Source of the DNA: Devosia equisanguinis
Lineage (GTDB): Bacteria > Pseudomonadota > Alphaproteobacteria > Rhizobiales > Hyphomicrobiaceae
DNA: 32,264 nucleotides
Assembly: GCA_945889015.1 (NCBI GenBank)
Contig: CAMDBL010000021.1
Location: 1 to 32,264 of the forward strand
Direction: 5' to 3'
Under the pieces are notes generated by a model that was given only the letters and a program-made list of their open reading frames with translations, was not told where the DNA came from and did no database searches. The number at the start of each line of letters is the position of its first letter. The first letter of the stretch is position 1. Both the position numbers and the translations under genes were made by a program. This document shows positions 6,988 to 14,945 of the stretch, one piece after another.

Positions 6988-8297
6988 GAACGGCAACCGA
7001 TACTGAGACAGTGCCAGCGCCGACATTCCCCGAGGCACTCAAGGTGTGGGCGCGGATCGGTCTGCTGTCGTTCGGCGGGCCGGCCGGGCAGATCGCGCTG
7101 ATGCACAAGGAGCTGGTCGAGCAGCGGCGCTGGATCGACGAGGCGCGCTTTCTGCATGCGCTCAATTTCTGCATGCTGCTGCCGGGGCCGGAGGCGATGC
7201 AACTCGCGACCTATGTCGGTTGGCGGCTCCATGGCCTGAAAGGCGGGCTCGCCGCCGGGCTGCTGTTTGTCGTCCCCGGCGCGCTGATGATGCTGGGGCT
7301 GTCGGCGCTTTATGCCGCGTACGGGAAAGTGCCGCTCGCGGTGGCGCTGCTGACCGGCGTCAAGGCGGCGGTTCTGGCGGTGGTGGTCGAAGCGCTGCTC
7401 AAGATCGCCAAGCGGGCGCTGAAGGGAAATGTCGATTGGCTAATGGCCGCGGCGGCGTTTCTTGCCATCTATCTGCTCGCGGTGCCGTTTCCGGTGATCG
7501 TGCTGGCGGCGGCCTTGTTCGGTTTCTGGCGCGGGCGCTCTATCCAGCTCCCGGCCGATATCGCACCCCCGCCCGCGATCCCATTGTCGCGCACCCTCGC
7601 GACCGCGCTGGCCTGGCTCGCGATCTGGGTGCTGCCACTGCTCGGCCTCGCCGCAATCTACGGCCGTGAGCATGTGTTGGCTCAGATCGGCTGGTTCTTC
7701 TCCAAGCTGGCGATGGTGACGTTCGGCGGCGCTTATGCGGTGCTCGCCTATATGCGCGAAGCGGTGCCGCGCGAGTACGGCTGGATCGACAAGCTCGAGA
7801 TGGTCGATGCACTGGGTCTGGCCGAGACGACGCCGGGGCCGCTGATCCTGGTCACGCAGTTCGTCGGCTTTCTCGCCGCCATGCGTCAGGGCGGCGGCGA
7901 TGTCTGGCTGATGGGCGTGCTGGGTGCTGCCACGACGACCTGGGCGACGTTCGCGCCCTGCTTCCTGTGGATTTTCACCGGAGCACCCTACGTCGAGCGG
8001 CTGCATGCGGAGCCGCGCTTGAGGTCCGCGCTGGCGGCGGTGACGGCGGCGGTGGTCGGCGTGATCTTGAACCTCACCGTCACCTTCGCCATCGATGTGC
8101 TGTCGCCGACGGCGCGTGAGCGCTGGTATGGTCCGCTCAAGGTCTATCTGCCCGACCCGGCGGCGCTGAGTTCGCTCGCAGTGGCACTGTCGGCGGTGGC
8201 TATGGTGCTGACCTTCCGTCTGCACCGCAGCGTCATCGAGACCCTGGCGGTCTGCGGCGGGCTGGCGCTGGCGGCGCGCGCCGTGGGCTGGACGTAG
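6984..8297 (+). CDS. chrA: Chromate transporter ChrA (two-domain CHR family)
   Basis: ChrA exports chromate across the inner membrane using the proton-motive force. The protein (437 residues) has the two homologous CHR halves of the long-chain type. The first carries LLSFGGPAGQIALMHKELVEQRRWIDE and LLPGPEAMQLATYVGWRLHG. The second carries MVTFGGAYAVLAYMREAVP and LGLAETTPGPLILVTQFVGF. Each half is followed by several hydrophobic segments, about ten in all. The ATG at 6984 overlaps the upstream stop by four bases and has GGGGGAG close before it. The protein is full length with no damage seen. Chromate is the established substrate of the family; sulfate antagonism or other oxyanions cannot be excluded. 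Confidence 0.93.
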   Translation: MRTATDTETVPAPTFPEALKVWARIGLLSFGGPAGQIALMHKELVEQRRWIDEARFLHALNFCMLLPGPEAMQLATYVGWRLHGLKGGLAAGLLFVVPGALMMLGLSALYAAYGKVPLAVALLTGVKAAVLAVVVEALLKIAKRALKGNVDWLMAAAAFLAIYLLAVPFPVIVLAAALFGFWRGRSIQLPADIAPPPAIPLSRTLATALAWLAIWVLPLLGLAAIYGREHVLAQIGWFFSKLAMVTFGGAYAVLAYMREAVPREYGWIDKLEMVDALGLAETTPGPLILVTQFVGFLAAMRQGGGDVWLMGVLGAATTTWATFAPCFLWIFTGAPYVERLHAEPRLRSALAAVTAAVVGVILNLTVTFAIDVLSPTARERWYGPLKVYLPDPAALSSLAVALSAVAMVLTFRLHRSVIETLAVCGGLALAARAVGWT

Positions 8298-8347
8298 CAA
8301 AGCGGCTGTCGGCTCGACCCGGTATCCACAAATCCTTCCTGAAGCGG

Positions 8348-9409
8348 TCAATCCTTGCGGAAGAACGTGTCGACGCGCATGCCCGGCAACAGCGGGACGC
8401 TGCCCTCGATGTCGACGGTGATGTCCAGCACCTCGACGTCGGTCGGGCGCCGCGCGCCACGATTGGCGAGCCGCGGCGGCGCCAGCGTCGGGGCGATCGC
8501 CGAGACGCGCCCCTCGAATTCCTTGCCCGGGAAGCCCGCGCTTTTCACGTACGCCTTCTGTCCGCGCTTGATCTTGCCGGTATCGGCCTCGTCCACCTCG
8601 GCTCGCACGCGCACCAGATAGGCATTGCCGATCACCGCGAGCACCTGCTCCGCCGACGGACTGACGATCTCGCCGACCTTGGCATTGAGGATCAGCACGG
8701 TGCCGGTCAGCGGCGAGCGTATACGGGTCCGCTGCAGCATGGCCTCGGCGACCTCGACCTCGGTGCGCGCCGCCGTCAGAGCCGCCTCGCCGCGATTGGG
8801 TGCCGGCAGATTGGGCTTCACCTGGGCGCTGGCGAAGATTCCGCGCGCTTTCTGCAGGCGGTCGCGAGCATCCGACAGGCGTTTGTTGGCGTCGGCCAGC
8901 ATGGCGTCGGCATTGGCGACGCCGGTGCGCCGGGCGGACAGCGCGTAGTCGACGGCAAATCGCGCGTTGGTCGCCGAGCGGGCCGCAGCGTAGAAGGCGT
9001 CCTCGGATTTGTTGATCTCGTCGCGGCCCTGCGTGACGGGCTGGGCGTCACGCTCGCGCTGGCGGACTGCCGCCTCGGATTCCGCTGCTGTCAGCCGGGC
9101 GCGCGGCTCCTCGTCGTCCAGCCGGATGACGACCTCGTCCTGCTCGACGAAGCCGTTGACGGCGACCGTCACCTCGGCGACCCGGCCCGGCATGGAAGCG
9201 CCGATACGGTATTCGCCCGATAGCGGCTCGACTCGGCCCGGCGCGGCCGCGATCCAGGGAACGTCCTTGACGGTGGCGGTCGCTGCCGGCTTTGCCGGTG
9301 CCCACATCAAGTAGGCGCCGAACGCGCCACCGGCGACGACGCCGACGACGACTGCCCGGCCGATCATCTTGATCAGGCTGCTTGCGCCCGAAGATCCTTC
9401 GTCGTCCAT
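8348..9409 (-). CDS. HlyD-family periplasmic adaptor of an ABC exporter (DevB-like)
   Basis: This 353-residue protein links an inner-membrane ABC exporter to the outer membrane. It has one N-terminal membrane segment (about residues 16-36, RAVVVGVVAGGAFGAYLMWA), then a lipoyl-type half (GRVAEVTVAVNGFVEQDEVVIRLDD). A long charged, Ala-rich coiled-coil hairpin follows (about 105-215), then the second lipoyl half (MLQRTRIRSPLTGTVLILNAKVGEIVS) and a beta-barrel region with VRVRAEVDEADTGKIKRGQKAYV. It ends with LLPGMRVDTFFRKD. It is last in a minus-strand series permease, ATPase, adaptor, starting 54 bp after the ATPase stop. This order and the permease type recall the DevBCA glycolipid exporter of cyanobacteria, though the substrate here is unknown. 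The ribosome site is weak. Confidence 0.85.
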   Translation of the reverse strand: MDDEGSSGASSLIKMIGRAVVVGVVAGGAFGAYLMWAPAKPAATATVKDVPWIAAAPGRVEPLSGEYRIGASMPGRVAEVTVAVNGFVEQDEVVIRLDDEEPRARLTAAESEAAVRQRERDAQPVTQGRDEINKSEDAFYAAARSATNARFAVDYALSARRTGVANADAMLADANKRLSDARDRLQKARGIFASAQVKPNLPAPNRGEAALTAARTEVEVAEAMLQRTRIRSPLTGTVLILNAKVGEIVSPSAEQVLAVIGNAYLVRVRAEVDEADTGKIKRGQKAYVKSAGFPGKEFEGRVSAIAPTLAPPRLANRGARRPTDVEVLDITVDIEGSVPLLPGMRVDTFFRKD

Positions 9410-9463
9410 CTTAGCCCGCTGCCTCTCGTCGATCTCGATGCGGCGAGCCGCTGCCCGCCACGC

Positions 9464-10249
9464 TCACGCCGCCATGACCTTGCCATTGCCCGCTTCGGAG
9501 GAAGACGCAAGGTCCGTGCCGTCGGTCGCCATCTTGGGGCGCTCGTCGCCGACGATCAACCCGTCCTCGATCCGGATGATGCGATCTGCATATGGGAGCG
9601 TGCGGTGATCGTGGGTGACGGCGAGCACGGCGCGGCTGGTATCCTTGGCAACCTTGGCGAGCAGCTCCATCGCCGCCTTGCCGCTTTGCGCGTCGAGCGC
9701 TGCGGTCGGCTCGTCGGCCAGCACCACCGAAGGCGAGCCGACGAGGGCGCGGGCGAGGCCGATGCGCTGCTTCTGGCCGCCGCTCATCTGGCCGGGGTAG
9801 GCGTTGGCGCGGTGCGCGAGACCAACCTGCCCGAGTGCGTCGTGCGCGGCCTTCCAGGCGGCGCGGCCCCGGATGCCGCGGACGTCGAGACCGAGCATGA
9901 TGTTCTCGGCGGCGGTCAGCGTCGGGAACAGGTTGTAGGCCTGGAAAACGAACCCGACGTGGTCGCGGCGAAGCCGGGCGAGGCCCTCGGCGGAGAGGCC
10001 GGCGGACGAGCGGCCGTTGATGGCGATGTGGCCGGTGCTCGGGGTGAGGATGCAACCTATGATGGAGAGCAGTGTGGTCTTGCCGCTGCCGGAGGGACCC
10101 ATCATCAAGGTCAGCTCACCCGCGTTGAGGGTCAGGTCCACGCCCTTCAGGGCCTGCACGGCGCCAGCGCCCGAGCCGAGCGTCTTCTTGACGCCGGACA
10201 CCTCGAGGATGGGCTTGCTGCCGGTGCGGGTCTGGTCGAGGGCGGTCAT
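9464..10249 (-). CDS. ABC transporter ATP-binding protein (LolD/MacB/DevA type)
   Basis: The protein is 261 residues. It carries Walker A GPSGSGKTTLLSIIG, Q-loop VFQAYNLFPTLTAAENI, signature SGGQKQRIGLARAL, Walker B VVLADEPTAALD and the switch histidine in VLAVTHDHR. These place it in the branch that drives FtsX/MacB-like permeases rather than importers. A C-terminal extension of about 30 residues after the family core (GDERPKMATDGTD onward) is rich in Ser, Ala and Gly. The ATG at 10249 has GGAGA upstream. It lies 113 bp downstream of the permease gene and 54 bp upstream of the adaptor gene on the same strand, so the three probably form one exporter. Confidence 0.93.
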   Translation of the reverse strand: MTALDQTRTGSKPILEVSGVKKTLGSGAGAVQALKGVDLTLNAGELTLMMGPSGSGKTTLLSIIGCILTPSTGHIAINGRSSAGLSAEGLARLRRDHVGFVFQAYNLFPTLTAAENIMLGLDVRGIRGRAAWKAAHDALGQVGLAHRANAYPGQMSGGQKQRIGLARALVGSPSVVLADEPTAALDAQSGKAAMELLAKVAKDTSRAVLAVTHDHRTLPYADRIIRIEDGLIVGDERPKMATDGTDLASSSEAGNGKVMAA

Positions 10250-10362
10250 TGGCGGTCTCCCCGGGCTCGGTGGTGTCGTCGTTCGATGGGGAGACTGTGC
10301 CGCAAGCAGCCGATCGCCGCTGTTCCCCGCGGGACATCAGGAAGGTTAACGCAAAAGAGTTG

Positions 10363-11580
10363 TCATCGGCTGAACACCGCCGCTGGATCGATGCGCGTCA
10401 CCTTGAGGATCGCCGAGATCGCCGCCAGCGTGCACATGCCGATGGTCAGCACGAACAGCCCGGCGGCGAGCGCGGGTGTCATCACGACGACGAGCGTGGT
10501 GTCGCGAGCGGCTTCGATGATCAACAGGCTGAGCGTCAACCCGAGCAGATAACCGATCACGGCAGACAGCAGGGCCTGCATCAGGATGACACCATCGATG
10601 TAGCTGCCCGACGCGCCGAGCGCGCGCAGCGTCGCGAATTCGTTCAGGTGGTCCTTGGTGCTGGCATAGAGCGTCTGGGCGACGATGACGATGCCGACAA
10701 TGATGCCCAGGATGGCGCCCGCGATCAGCGCCGAGCCGGCGCCGGTCTGGAACAGCCAGTAATCGAGGCTGCGCTTGCGGAACTCGGCCTGAGTCAGGAT
10801 CTCGGCATCGGGCAGCCGGGCCCCCAGTGCCTTGCGGACGGTCTCGAGTTCGGCGCCCTCGGCGATGTTGATGAGCGTGTAGGACGCCTGCTCGCGGCCG
10901 ATGTCGAGGAATGAGCGGGCTCGCGCAAGCGTGGTGAACACGTAGGGCAACGTGGTGAACGAGCGGATGCCGTGCGTCAGCGTGGTGACGGTGACCGCAT
11001 TGCCGTTGATCTCGGCGATGGCGCCGTTGGCGGTGATACCGAGGTCCTCGAAATAGGTGCGATCGACGGCGACGGCGGCGGGGCTGCGCAGCCCGTCCAG
11101 GCTGCCCTCGACGATGTTCCAGGGCACGGTGCTGCCGGGCTGCAGACTGGAGCCGACCACGAGGATGGCGGTGGTGCCGCCCCTGGGCTTGCGCCAGGCG
11201 CCGAAGCCGACCACCAGATCCTCCGCCCGGGCGACGCCGGGGGTGGAGAGCGCCGCGTGTCGCTCGCGGCCGTTGAGGTAGGCTGGATCATCGAAGCTCT
11301 TGGTGCCCAGCGGAATGATCCACAGATCCGCCTCTGACTGGTCCAGCATCGCCGCGATCATGCGCTCCGAGCCGATATACAAGCCGAGCTGGACGGCGAC
11401 GAGAACCACCGAGAACAAAATGCCGACCAGGGTGACGATCAGGCTCAATCGGTCGTGGAATAGGTTGCGGTAGGCGAGGCGAGCCACCATCGAGATCGGC
11501 ATTCCGGCTGCTGGCGCGGCGCTCTCGGCGGCGATTGCCCTGGCCAGCGCCGCGTCGGCATCCTCCTCGCCTGCCGTCAT
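10363..11580 (-). CDS. ABC transporter permease (FtsX/MacB-like, DevC type)
   Basis: This 405-residue inner-membrane protein has the four-helix layout of the FtsX/MacB permease class. The first helix follows LAYRNLFHDRLSLIVTLVGI (about residues 33-68). A large periplasmic domain follows (about 70-280), then three C-terminal helices around GSALIAGAILGIIVGIVIVAQT, LMQALLSAVIGYLLGLTLSLL and ALAAGLFVLTIGMCTLAAI. The periplasmic text, including ADLWIIPLGTKSFDDPAYLNGRER, is the form I recall from DevC-like permeases. A short acidic/Ala-rich N-terminus precedes the core. It is first in the minus-strand series with the ATPase and HlyD-type adaptor. The exported substrate (lipid, peptide or drug) cannot be inferred. 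Confidence 0.87.
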   Translation of the reverse strand: MTAGEEDADAALARAIAAESAAPAAGMPISMVARLAYRNLFHDRLSLIVTLVGILFSVVLVAVQLGLYIGSERMIAAMLDQSEADLWIIPLGTKSFDDPAYLNGRERHAALSTPGVARAEDLVVGFGAWRKPRGGTTAILVVGSSLQPGSTVPWNIVEGSLDGLRSPAAVAVDRTYFEDLGITANGAIAEINGNAVTVTTLTHGIRSFTTLPYVFTTLARARSFLDIGREQASYTLINIAEGAELETVRKALGARLPDAEILTQAEFRKRSLDYWLFQTGAGSALIAGAILGIIVGIVIVAQTLYASTKDHLNEFATLRALGASGSYIDGVILMQALLSAVIGYLLGLTLSLLIIEAARDTTLVVVMTPALAAGLFVLTIGMCTLAAISAILKVTRIDPAAVFSR

Positions 11581-11625
11581 CGGTCCTGTTCCTCTTTCAT
11601 TTGCCCGGCCATCTGCCCGACGATC

Positions 11626-11651
11626 GACCGGCCGTCTTTCGACGACCGGTC
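11626..11651 (-). terminator. Hairpin with GAAA loop downstream of the Ala-rich gene
   Basis: On the minus strand an 11-bp stem with one mismatch (GACCGGTCGTC / GACGGCCGGTC) is closed by a GAAA tetraloop. It begins 26 nt after the stop of the gene ending at 11677 and precedes the exporter permease start at 11580. There is no T-tract, so efficiency is uncertain. Confidence 0.4.
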
Positions 11652-11676
11652 CAGGGAATGAGTAACGTCGCTGGGA

Positions 11677-12342
11677 TCACTCGGTGCAAGGCACAGCAAT
11701 CATCAGGCCAACCGAGGGCAGGAACTGCTGGCACATGCGGGCCGGCTTCTCGATCTCGGGGGAACGGATCGGAGCGGTGGCCTCGACGACCGGGGTCTTT
11801 GCAGCCGGGCCGGTGGTCGCGATGGTCTCGGCGACGACCGTGCGGGTGGTCTCCGTCCGGTCAGCCGGAGCATTGACCGGGGCCTTCACGGTGGTTGCGG
11901 CAACCGGTGCGGAGACCAACTGCGGCGCCCCGACGACGGCCTCGGCTGGCTTGGCGGCAGCGACCTGGGCTGCCTGGGCCGCCGCGATCCGCTTGGCCTG
12001 CGCCTTCTCGGCGGCGATCTTGGCCTGGCGGATGGCGGCCGCACGCTCGGCGGCGGCGGCACGCTCGGCGCGGGCTTTGGCCCTCGCCGCTTCGATGCGG
12101 CGAGCGCGCTCCTTGCGGGCGGCCACACCTTCGTAGAACGCCCGCCGGCGGGCTTCCTCGTAGCGACGCTCCTGGGCGGCATAGCTGCTGGCGATCGCGG
12201 CGGCGCCGATCAGGCCGATGCCGAGACCGATGCCGAAGCCCCGCCCGCGAGCCTCGGCCGCCGGCGCCTGCAGGTTGGTGGCGGCAGCGATGACGGCGAC
12301 GGCGGCGGCGAGGACGATCTTCCGGGTGGTGCTGATGGTCAT
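11677..12342 (-). CDS. Exported Ala-rich coiled-coil protein of unknown function
   Basis: The protein is 221 residues from the ATG at 12342, which has AGGAG 8 nt upstream. It has a clear signal peptide (MTISTTRKIVLAAAVAVIAA, likely cut near AEA/RG at about residue 32). A Gly-rich hydrophobic patch follows (GFGIGLGIGLIGAAAIASSY). Residues about 55-130 form a highly charged Ala/Arg/Glu/Lys helix, very likely a coiled coil. Residues 135-200 are low-complexity Ala/Thr/Val/Pro. The C-terminus is MCQQFLPSVGLMIAVPCTE, whose two cysteines could form a disulfide. Proteins of this build are common in Hyphomicrobiales but I know no assigned function. It may be periplasmic or attached to the envelope. 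The composition makes homology calls unreliable. Confidence 0.72.
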   Translation of the reverse strand: MTISTTRKIVLAAAVAVIAAATNLQAPAAEARGRGFGIGLGIGLIGAAAIASSYAAQERRYEEARRRAFYEGVAARKERARRIEAARAKARAERAAAAERAAAIRQAKIAAEKAQAKRIAAAQAAQVAAAKPAEAVVGAPQLVSAPVAATTVKAPVNAPADRTETTRTVVAETIATTGPAAKTPVVEATAPIRSPEIEKPARMCQQFLPSVGLMIAVPCTE

Positions 12343-12588
12343 GGCGTGGCTCCTGGTTTGGCGGTGGCTGGGGGCCCGGTAGGGAGCCCGTGTGTTCATG
12401 AACCCAATATGGACGAGAGCGGGCGGCGGCGCTGTCACGCAAGGAACATCAGGTTAAATCCCGTTGTCCCCGCTGGAACAGCCCGCAATCGCCGCTGCTC
12501 CTATTGTTGGCGTCAAGCTCATGGTCAGCCCTGATCGGGCCGCTGGCCGAGAGCTACATCTCTTCATATCGTAGAAGGAAATCCGTTC

Positions 12589-13002
12589 ATGAATCGTGCA
12601 CTTTCTCTGACCCGTGCCGCCATCGCGATGGCGCTGGTGGCGGTCTGCGCCACTTCGGCCGTCTCCGCCTCCGATCCCTCCGGCATCTGGATCGATCATA
12701 CCGGCCGCGGTGCCGTCGAGATTGCCGACTGCGGCGGCCGCATGTGCGGCAAGCTCGTCTGGCTGAAGGACGGTAAGAACGGCCAAGTCTGCGGTCGGCA
12801 GATCATCGGCGACGCCAAGCCGATGTCGAGCGGGAAGTGGGACGGCGGCTGGATTTACGATCCGGAGGAGGACGAGAAGTACAGCGTCGAGCTCACCCCG
12901 ATGGGCGACCAGCTCAAAGTCGTCGGCTACATGGGTTCCAAGATATTCAGTGAAACGATGATCTGGAAGCGCGCTCCGGCCGATCTGAAGAGGTGCGTAT
13001 AG
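12589..13002 (+). CDS. Secreted DUF2147 family protein
   Basis: The 137-residue protein begins with a signal peptide (MNRALSLTRAAIAMALVAVC, cut near VSA/SD). The rest follows the DUF2147 pattern: PSGIWIDHTGRGAVEIADCGGRMCGKLVWL, then NGQVCGRQIIGD, KWDGGWIYDPEEDEKYSVELT, and LKVVGYMGSKIFSETMIWKR. Four conserved Cys are visible (ADCG, RMCG, QVCG, KRCV) and may form disulfides in the periplasm. DUF2147 is a small beta-barrel-like domain with no established activity. The ATG at 12589 has AGAAGGA 9 nt upstream. It is divergent from the Ala-rich gene, with 246 bp between starts; I saw no clear promoter there. Confidence 0.88.
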   Translation: MNRALSLTRAAIAMALVAVCATSAVSASDPSGIWIDHTGRGAVEIADCGGRMCGKLVWLKDGKNGQVCGRQIIGDAKPMSSGKWDGGWIYDPEEDEKYSVELTPMGDQLKVVGYMGSKIFSETMIWKRAPADLKRCV

Positions 13003-13105
13003 AGAGCGATCCAAGGCCGGCGAGGTTTGCCGCAGCCGGCGCCGGCTCGGCCCCCGCTCGGCGGGACATCGAAGCGTTTCCCATCTGACCGGTTTCATCC
13101 CGACC

Positions 13106-13582
13106 TCAATTCGACGCGATAGGCGAGATGAAATCGACGGCTCGGGCGAGACCGTTGCAGACGCGCCAGATGCAGCCGGTGGAGAGGAACACCTCGCGCA
13201 TGCTCTCGTGGTCGCCCATTTGAAGCAGATAGCCGTTGGTGACGACGGTGATCGACAGCGTGGTCGAGCGGCTGATCACCTGGCTCGAGGTCGCCCGGTA
13301 CACCGTCTCCACCAGCTTGCGGACGAGTTCGCGGGCATCGTCCGCGGGCAGCTCGAACAGCTCGTGGCTGGCGCGCGCCTCGTTATAGGCGTAGGTCGCC
13401 TCGATCTTCACGAGCTGGGGCCGGTAGGCGAGGATGTGGAGCTGCAGGATCTGTTTGCCCTGCGGAAAGGCGAAGGCGCGCTCGTCCAGATCGACCTTAA
13501 TCACCGCATCGGGCACTTGCGGCGCGGACTCGCGCGCAGCCCCTGGGCTGATCTCGCGCGTCTTCAGGTCGATGGTCGCCAT
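13106..13582 (-). CDS. Hypothetical protein
   Basis: The protein is 158 residues, has no signal peptide or membrane segment, and is predicted cytoplasmic. The start at 13582 has a strong ribosome site (AAGGAAGAG) and an extended -10 element about 40 bp upstream, so the gene looks real. The middle part (VIKVDLDERAFAFPQGKQILQLHILAYRPQLVKIE) looks like beta strands, followed by a helical stretch (ELPADDARELVRKLVETVYRA) and more strands (TTLSITVVTNGYLLQMGD). I do not recognise the family. It is convergent with the DUF2147 gene and divergent from the importer operon. Confidence 0.65.
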   Translation of the reverse strand: MATIDLKTREISPGAARESAPQVPDAVIKVDLDERAFAFPQGKQILQLHILAYRPQLVKIEATYAYNEARASHELFELPADDARELVRKLVETVYRATSSQVISRSTTLSITVVTNGYLLQMGDHESMREVFLSTGCIWRVCNGLARAVDFISPIASN

Positions 13583-13623
13583 GAACTCTTCCTTTGTCGA
13601 CGTTCCGCCGTCGGGGTATCCCG

Positions 13624-13632
13624 ATCATACCA
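13624..13632 (-). promoter_or_regulatory. Extended -10 element for the 13582 gene
   Basis: On the minus strand TGG-TATGAT reads as an extended -10 (TGn plus a five-of-six match), about 41 bp before the start codon. No good -35 box lies at the right distance. Confidence 0.4.
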
Positions 13633-13727
13633 GATGTGCGGTCAAGGTGCACTGCAACACGCACTTCGTGCCGGTGCGGCCGTATTTTCGGGATCTCTGT
13701 AAACTCGCGCAAACGTACGGAGGCCGA

Positions 13728-13755
13728 TTGACAGCAGGGGCTCCCTCTGTACACT
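13728..13755 (+). promoter_or_regulatory. Promoter of the importer operon
   Basis: A perfect TTGACA (13728-13733) is followed by a 16-nt spacer and TACACT (13750-13755). Transcription would start near 13762, giving a leader of about 84 nt before the first binding-protein gene. Confidence 0.55.
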
Positions 13756-13845
13756 CTGCGGCAAGCACACGTCGTGCCCCCGCCAGCGAGCCGTCCGATC
13801 ACGAGAGGGCCGCAGCGTTACCATACGATCTCGGGAGGATCGCCC

Positions 13846-14847
13846 ATGCTCCGACAGCTCCTGTCCGGCATGACTTTGGCCGCAGTGCTCGCCAGCACCA
13901 GCGTCGCCTACGCACAGCAGCAGCCCATCAAGATGCGGGTGGGCTGGAACCAGTCGCCCGGCCATCTCGCCTCCGTGCTGTTCCTCAACAAGGACAATCT
14001 CAAGCACGCCGGCAAGAGCTATGTCGTCGAAACGATCCGCTTCCGTGGGTCCACGCCGGCCATGCAAGCGCTCGCGGCCGGAGAGGTCGAAATGGCGGCG
14101 CTCGGCTCCACGTCGGTGTATCTGTTGGTCAAGAAGGCCAATACCGACGCCCGCATCGTGGCAGACGTCATTCAAGACAAGGAAGGCTGGTGGTCCTCGC
14201 CCTATCTCGTGGCGATCGACGGCCCGATCAAGAAGCCTGAGGACGTGAAAGGCAAGCGGGTCGGCACCAATGCGATCGGCTCGGCCGGCGACACCTCGAT
14301 GCGGGTCGTGCTGCGCCGTCACGGCGTCACCGACAAGGATTTCAATTCGATCGAGGTCCAGTTCGGAAATATGCCGGCGATGCTGACCGAGGGCAAGATC
14401 GACATGTCGATCATGCTGCCGCAGTACATCAAGCAGATGGACATGAAGAAGTTCCGTCCGCTGTTCGTTCATCGGGAGGCAGCGGGGGAGCAGCAGACCG
14501 TCAGCATGATGATGAGGAAGGACTTTCTCGAGAAGAATAAGGCCGCGGTCGAGGATTTCTTCGAGGATTATGTGCGCGCGACGCGCTGGTTCTTGGATCC
14601 CGCCAACCGCGAGGCGGCAATGAAGATCTTCATGGACTTCACCAAGCAGTCCAGGGAATCGCTCGACTACGTACTGACCAAGAACGACTATTATAGGGAT
14701 CCGAACGCGCGGCCAGACGCCGTGCGGGTTCAGAACTCCGTCAACGGCTCGATCGAGGTCGGCGTGATTCCCGAAAAGTTCGACGTGAAGCCGTATGTCG
14801 ACGCCTCGTGGGTCGACCAGGCGATCAAACGCCTCGACAAAAAGTGA
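13846..14847 (+). CDS. ABC importer substrate-binding protein 1 (NMT1/SsuA/TauA-like)
   Basis: The protein (333 residues) has a signal peptide (MLRQLLSGMTLAAVLASTSV, cut near AYA/QQ) and is periplasmic. The mature part has the two-lobe layout of the nitrate/sulfonate/taurine binding class: MRVGWNQSPGHLASVLF at the N-terminus, MQALAAGEVEMAALGSTSVYLL for the first lobe, and KKPEDVKGKRVGTNAIGSAGDTSMRVVLRRHGV crossing into the second lobe. The ATG at 13846 has GGGAGGA 6 nt upstream. It heads a five-gene operon and is a clear paralogue of the next gene, sharing blocks such as FFEDY, TRWFLDPANREAA and KFDVKPY. The ligand cannot be read from sequence. Confidence 0.87.
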   Translation: MLRQLLSGMTLAAVLASTSVAYAQQQPIKMRVGWNQSPGHLASVLFLNKDNLKHAGKSYVVETIRFRGSTPAMQALAAGEVEMAALGSTSVYLLVKKANTDARIVADVIQDKEGWWSSPYLVAIDGPIKKPEDVKGKRVGTNAIGSAGDTSMRVVLRRHGVTDKDFNSIEVQFGNMPAMLTEGKIDMSIMLPQYIKQMDMKKFRPLFVHREAAGEQQTVSMMMRKDFLEKNKAAVEDFFEDYVRATRWFLDPANREAAMKIFMDFTKQSRESLDYVLTKNDYYRDPNARPDAVRVQNSVNGSIEVGVIPEKFDVKPYVDASWVDQAIKRLDKK

Positions 14848-14945
14848 TCCTGGCCGCGGCGCCTGCTGCGCGGGTGCCGCACGCAAAAGACTGAATGAAG
14901 AAAATAAACGCGAGGAAACGACATCCACGAGGGAGAGACAGGCCC

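Noticed and set aside
12443-12465. GGAAC...CGTT as an EcfG (general stress) promoter upstream of the DUF2147 gene
   Set aside because: The spacer is 14 nt, whereas these promoters need about 16-18.
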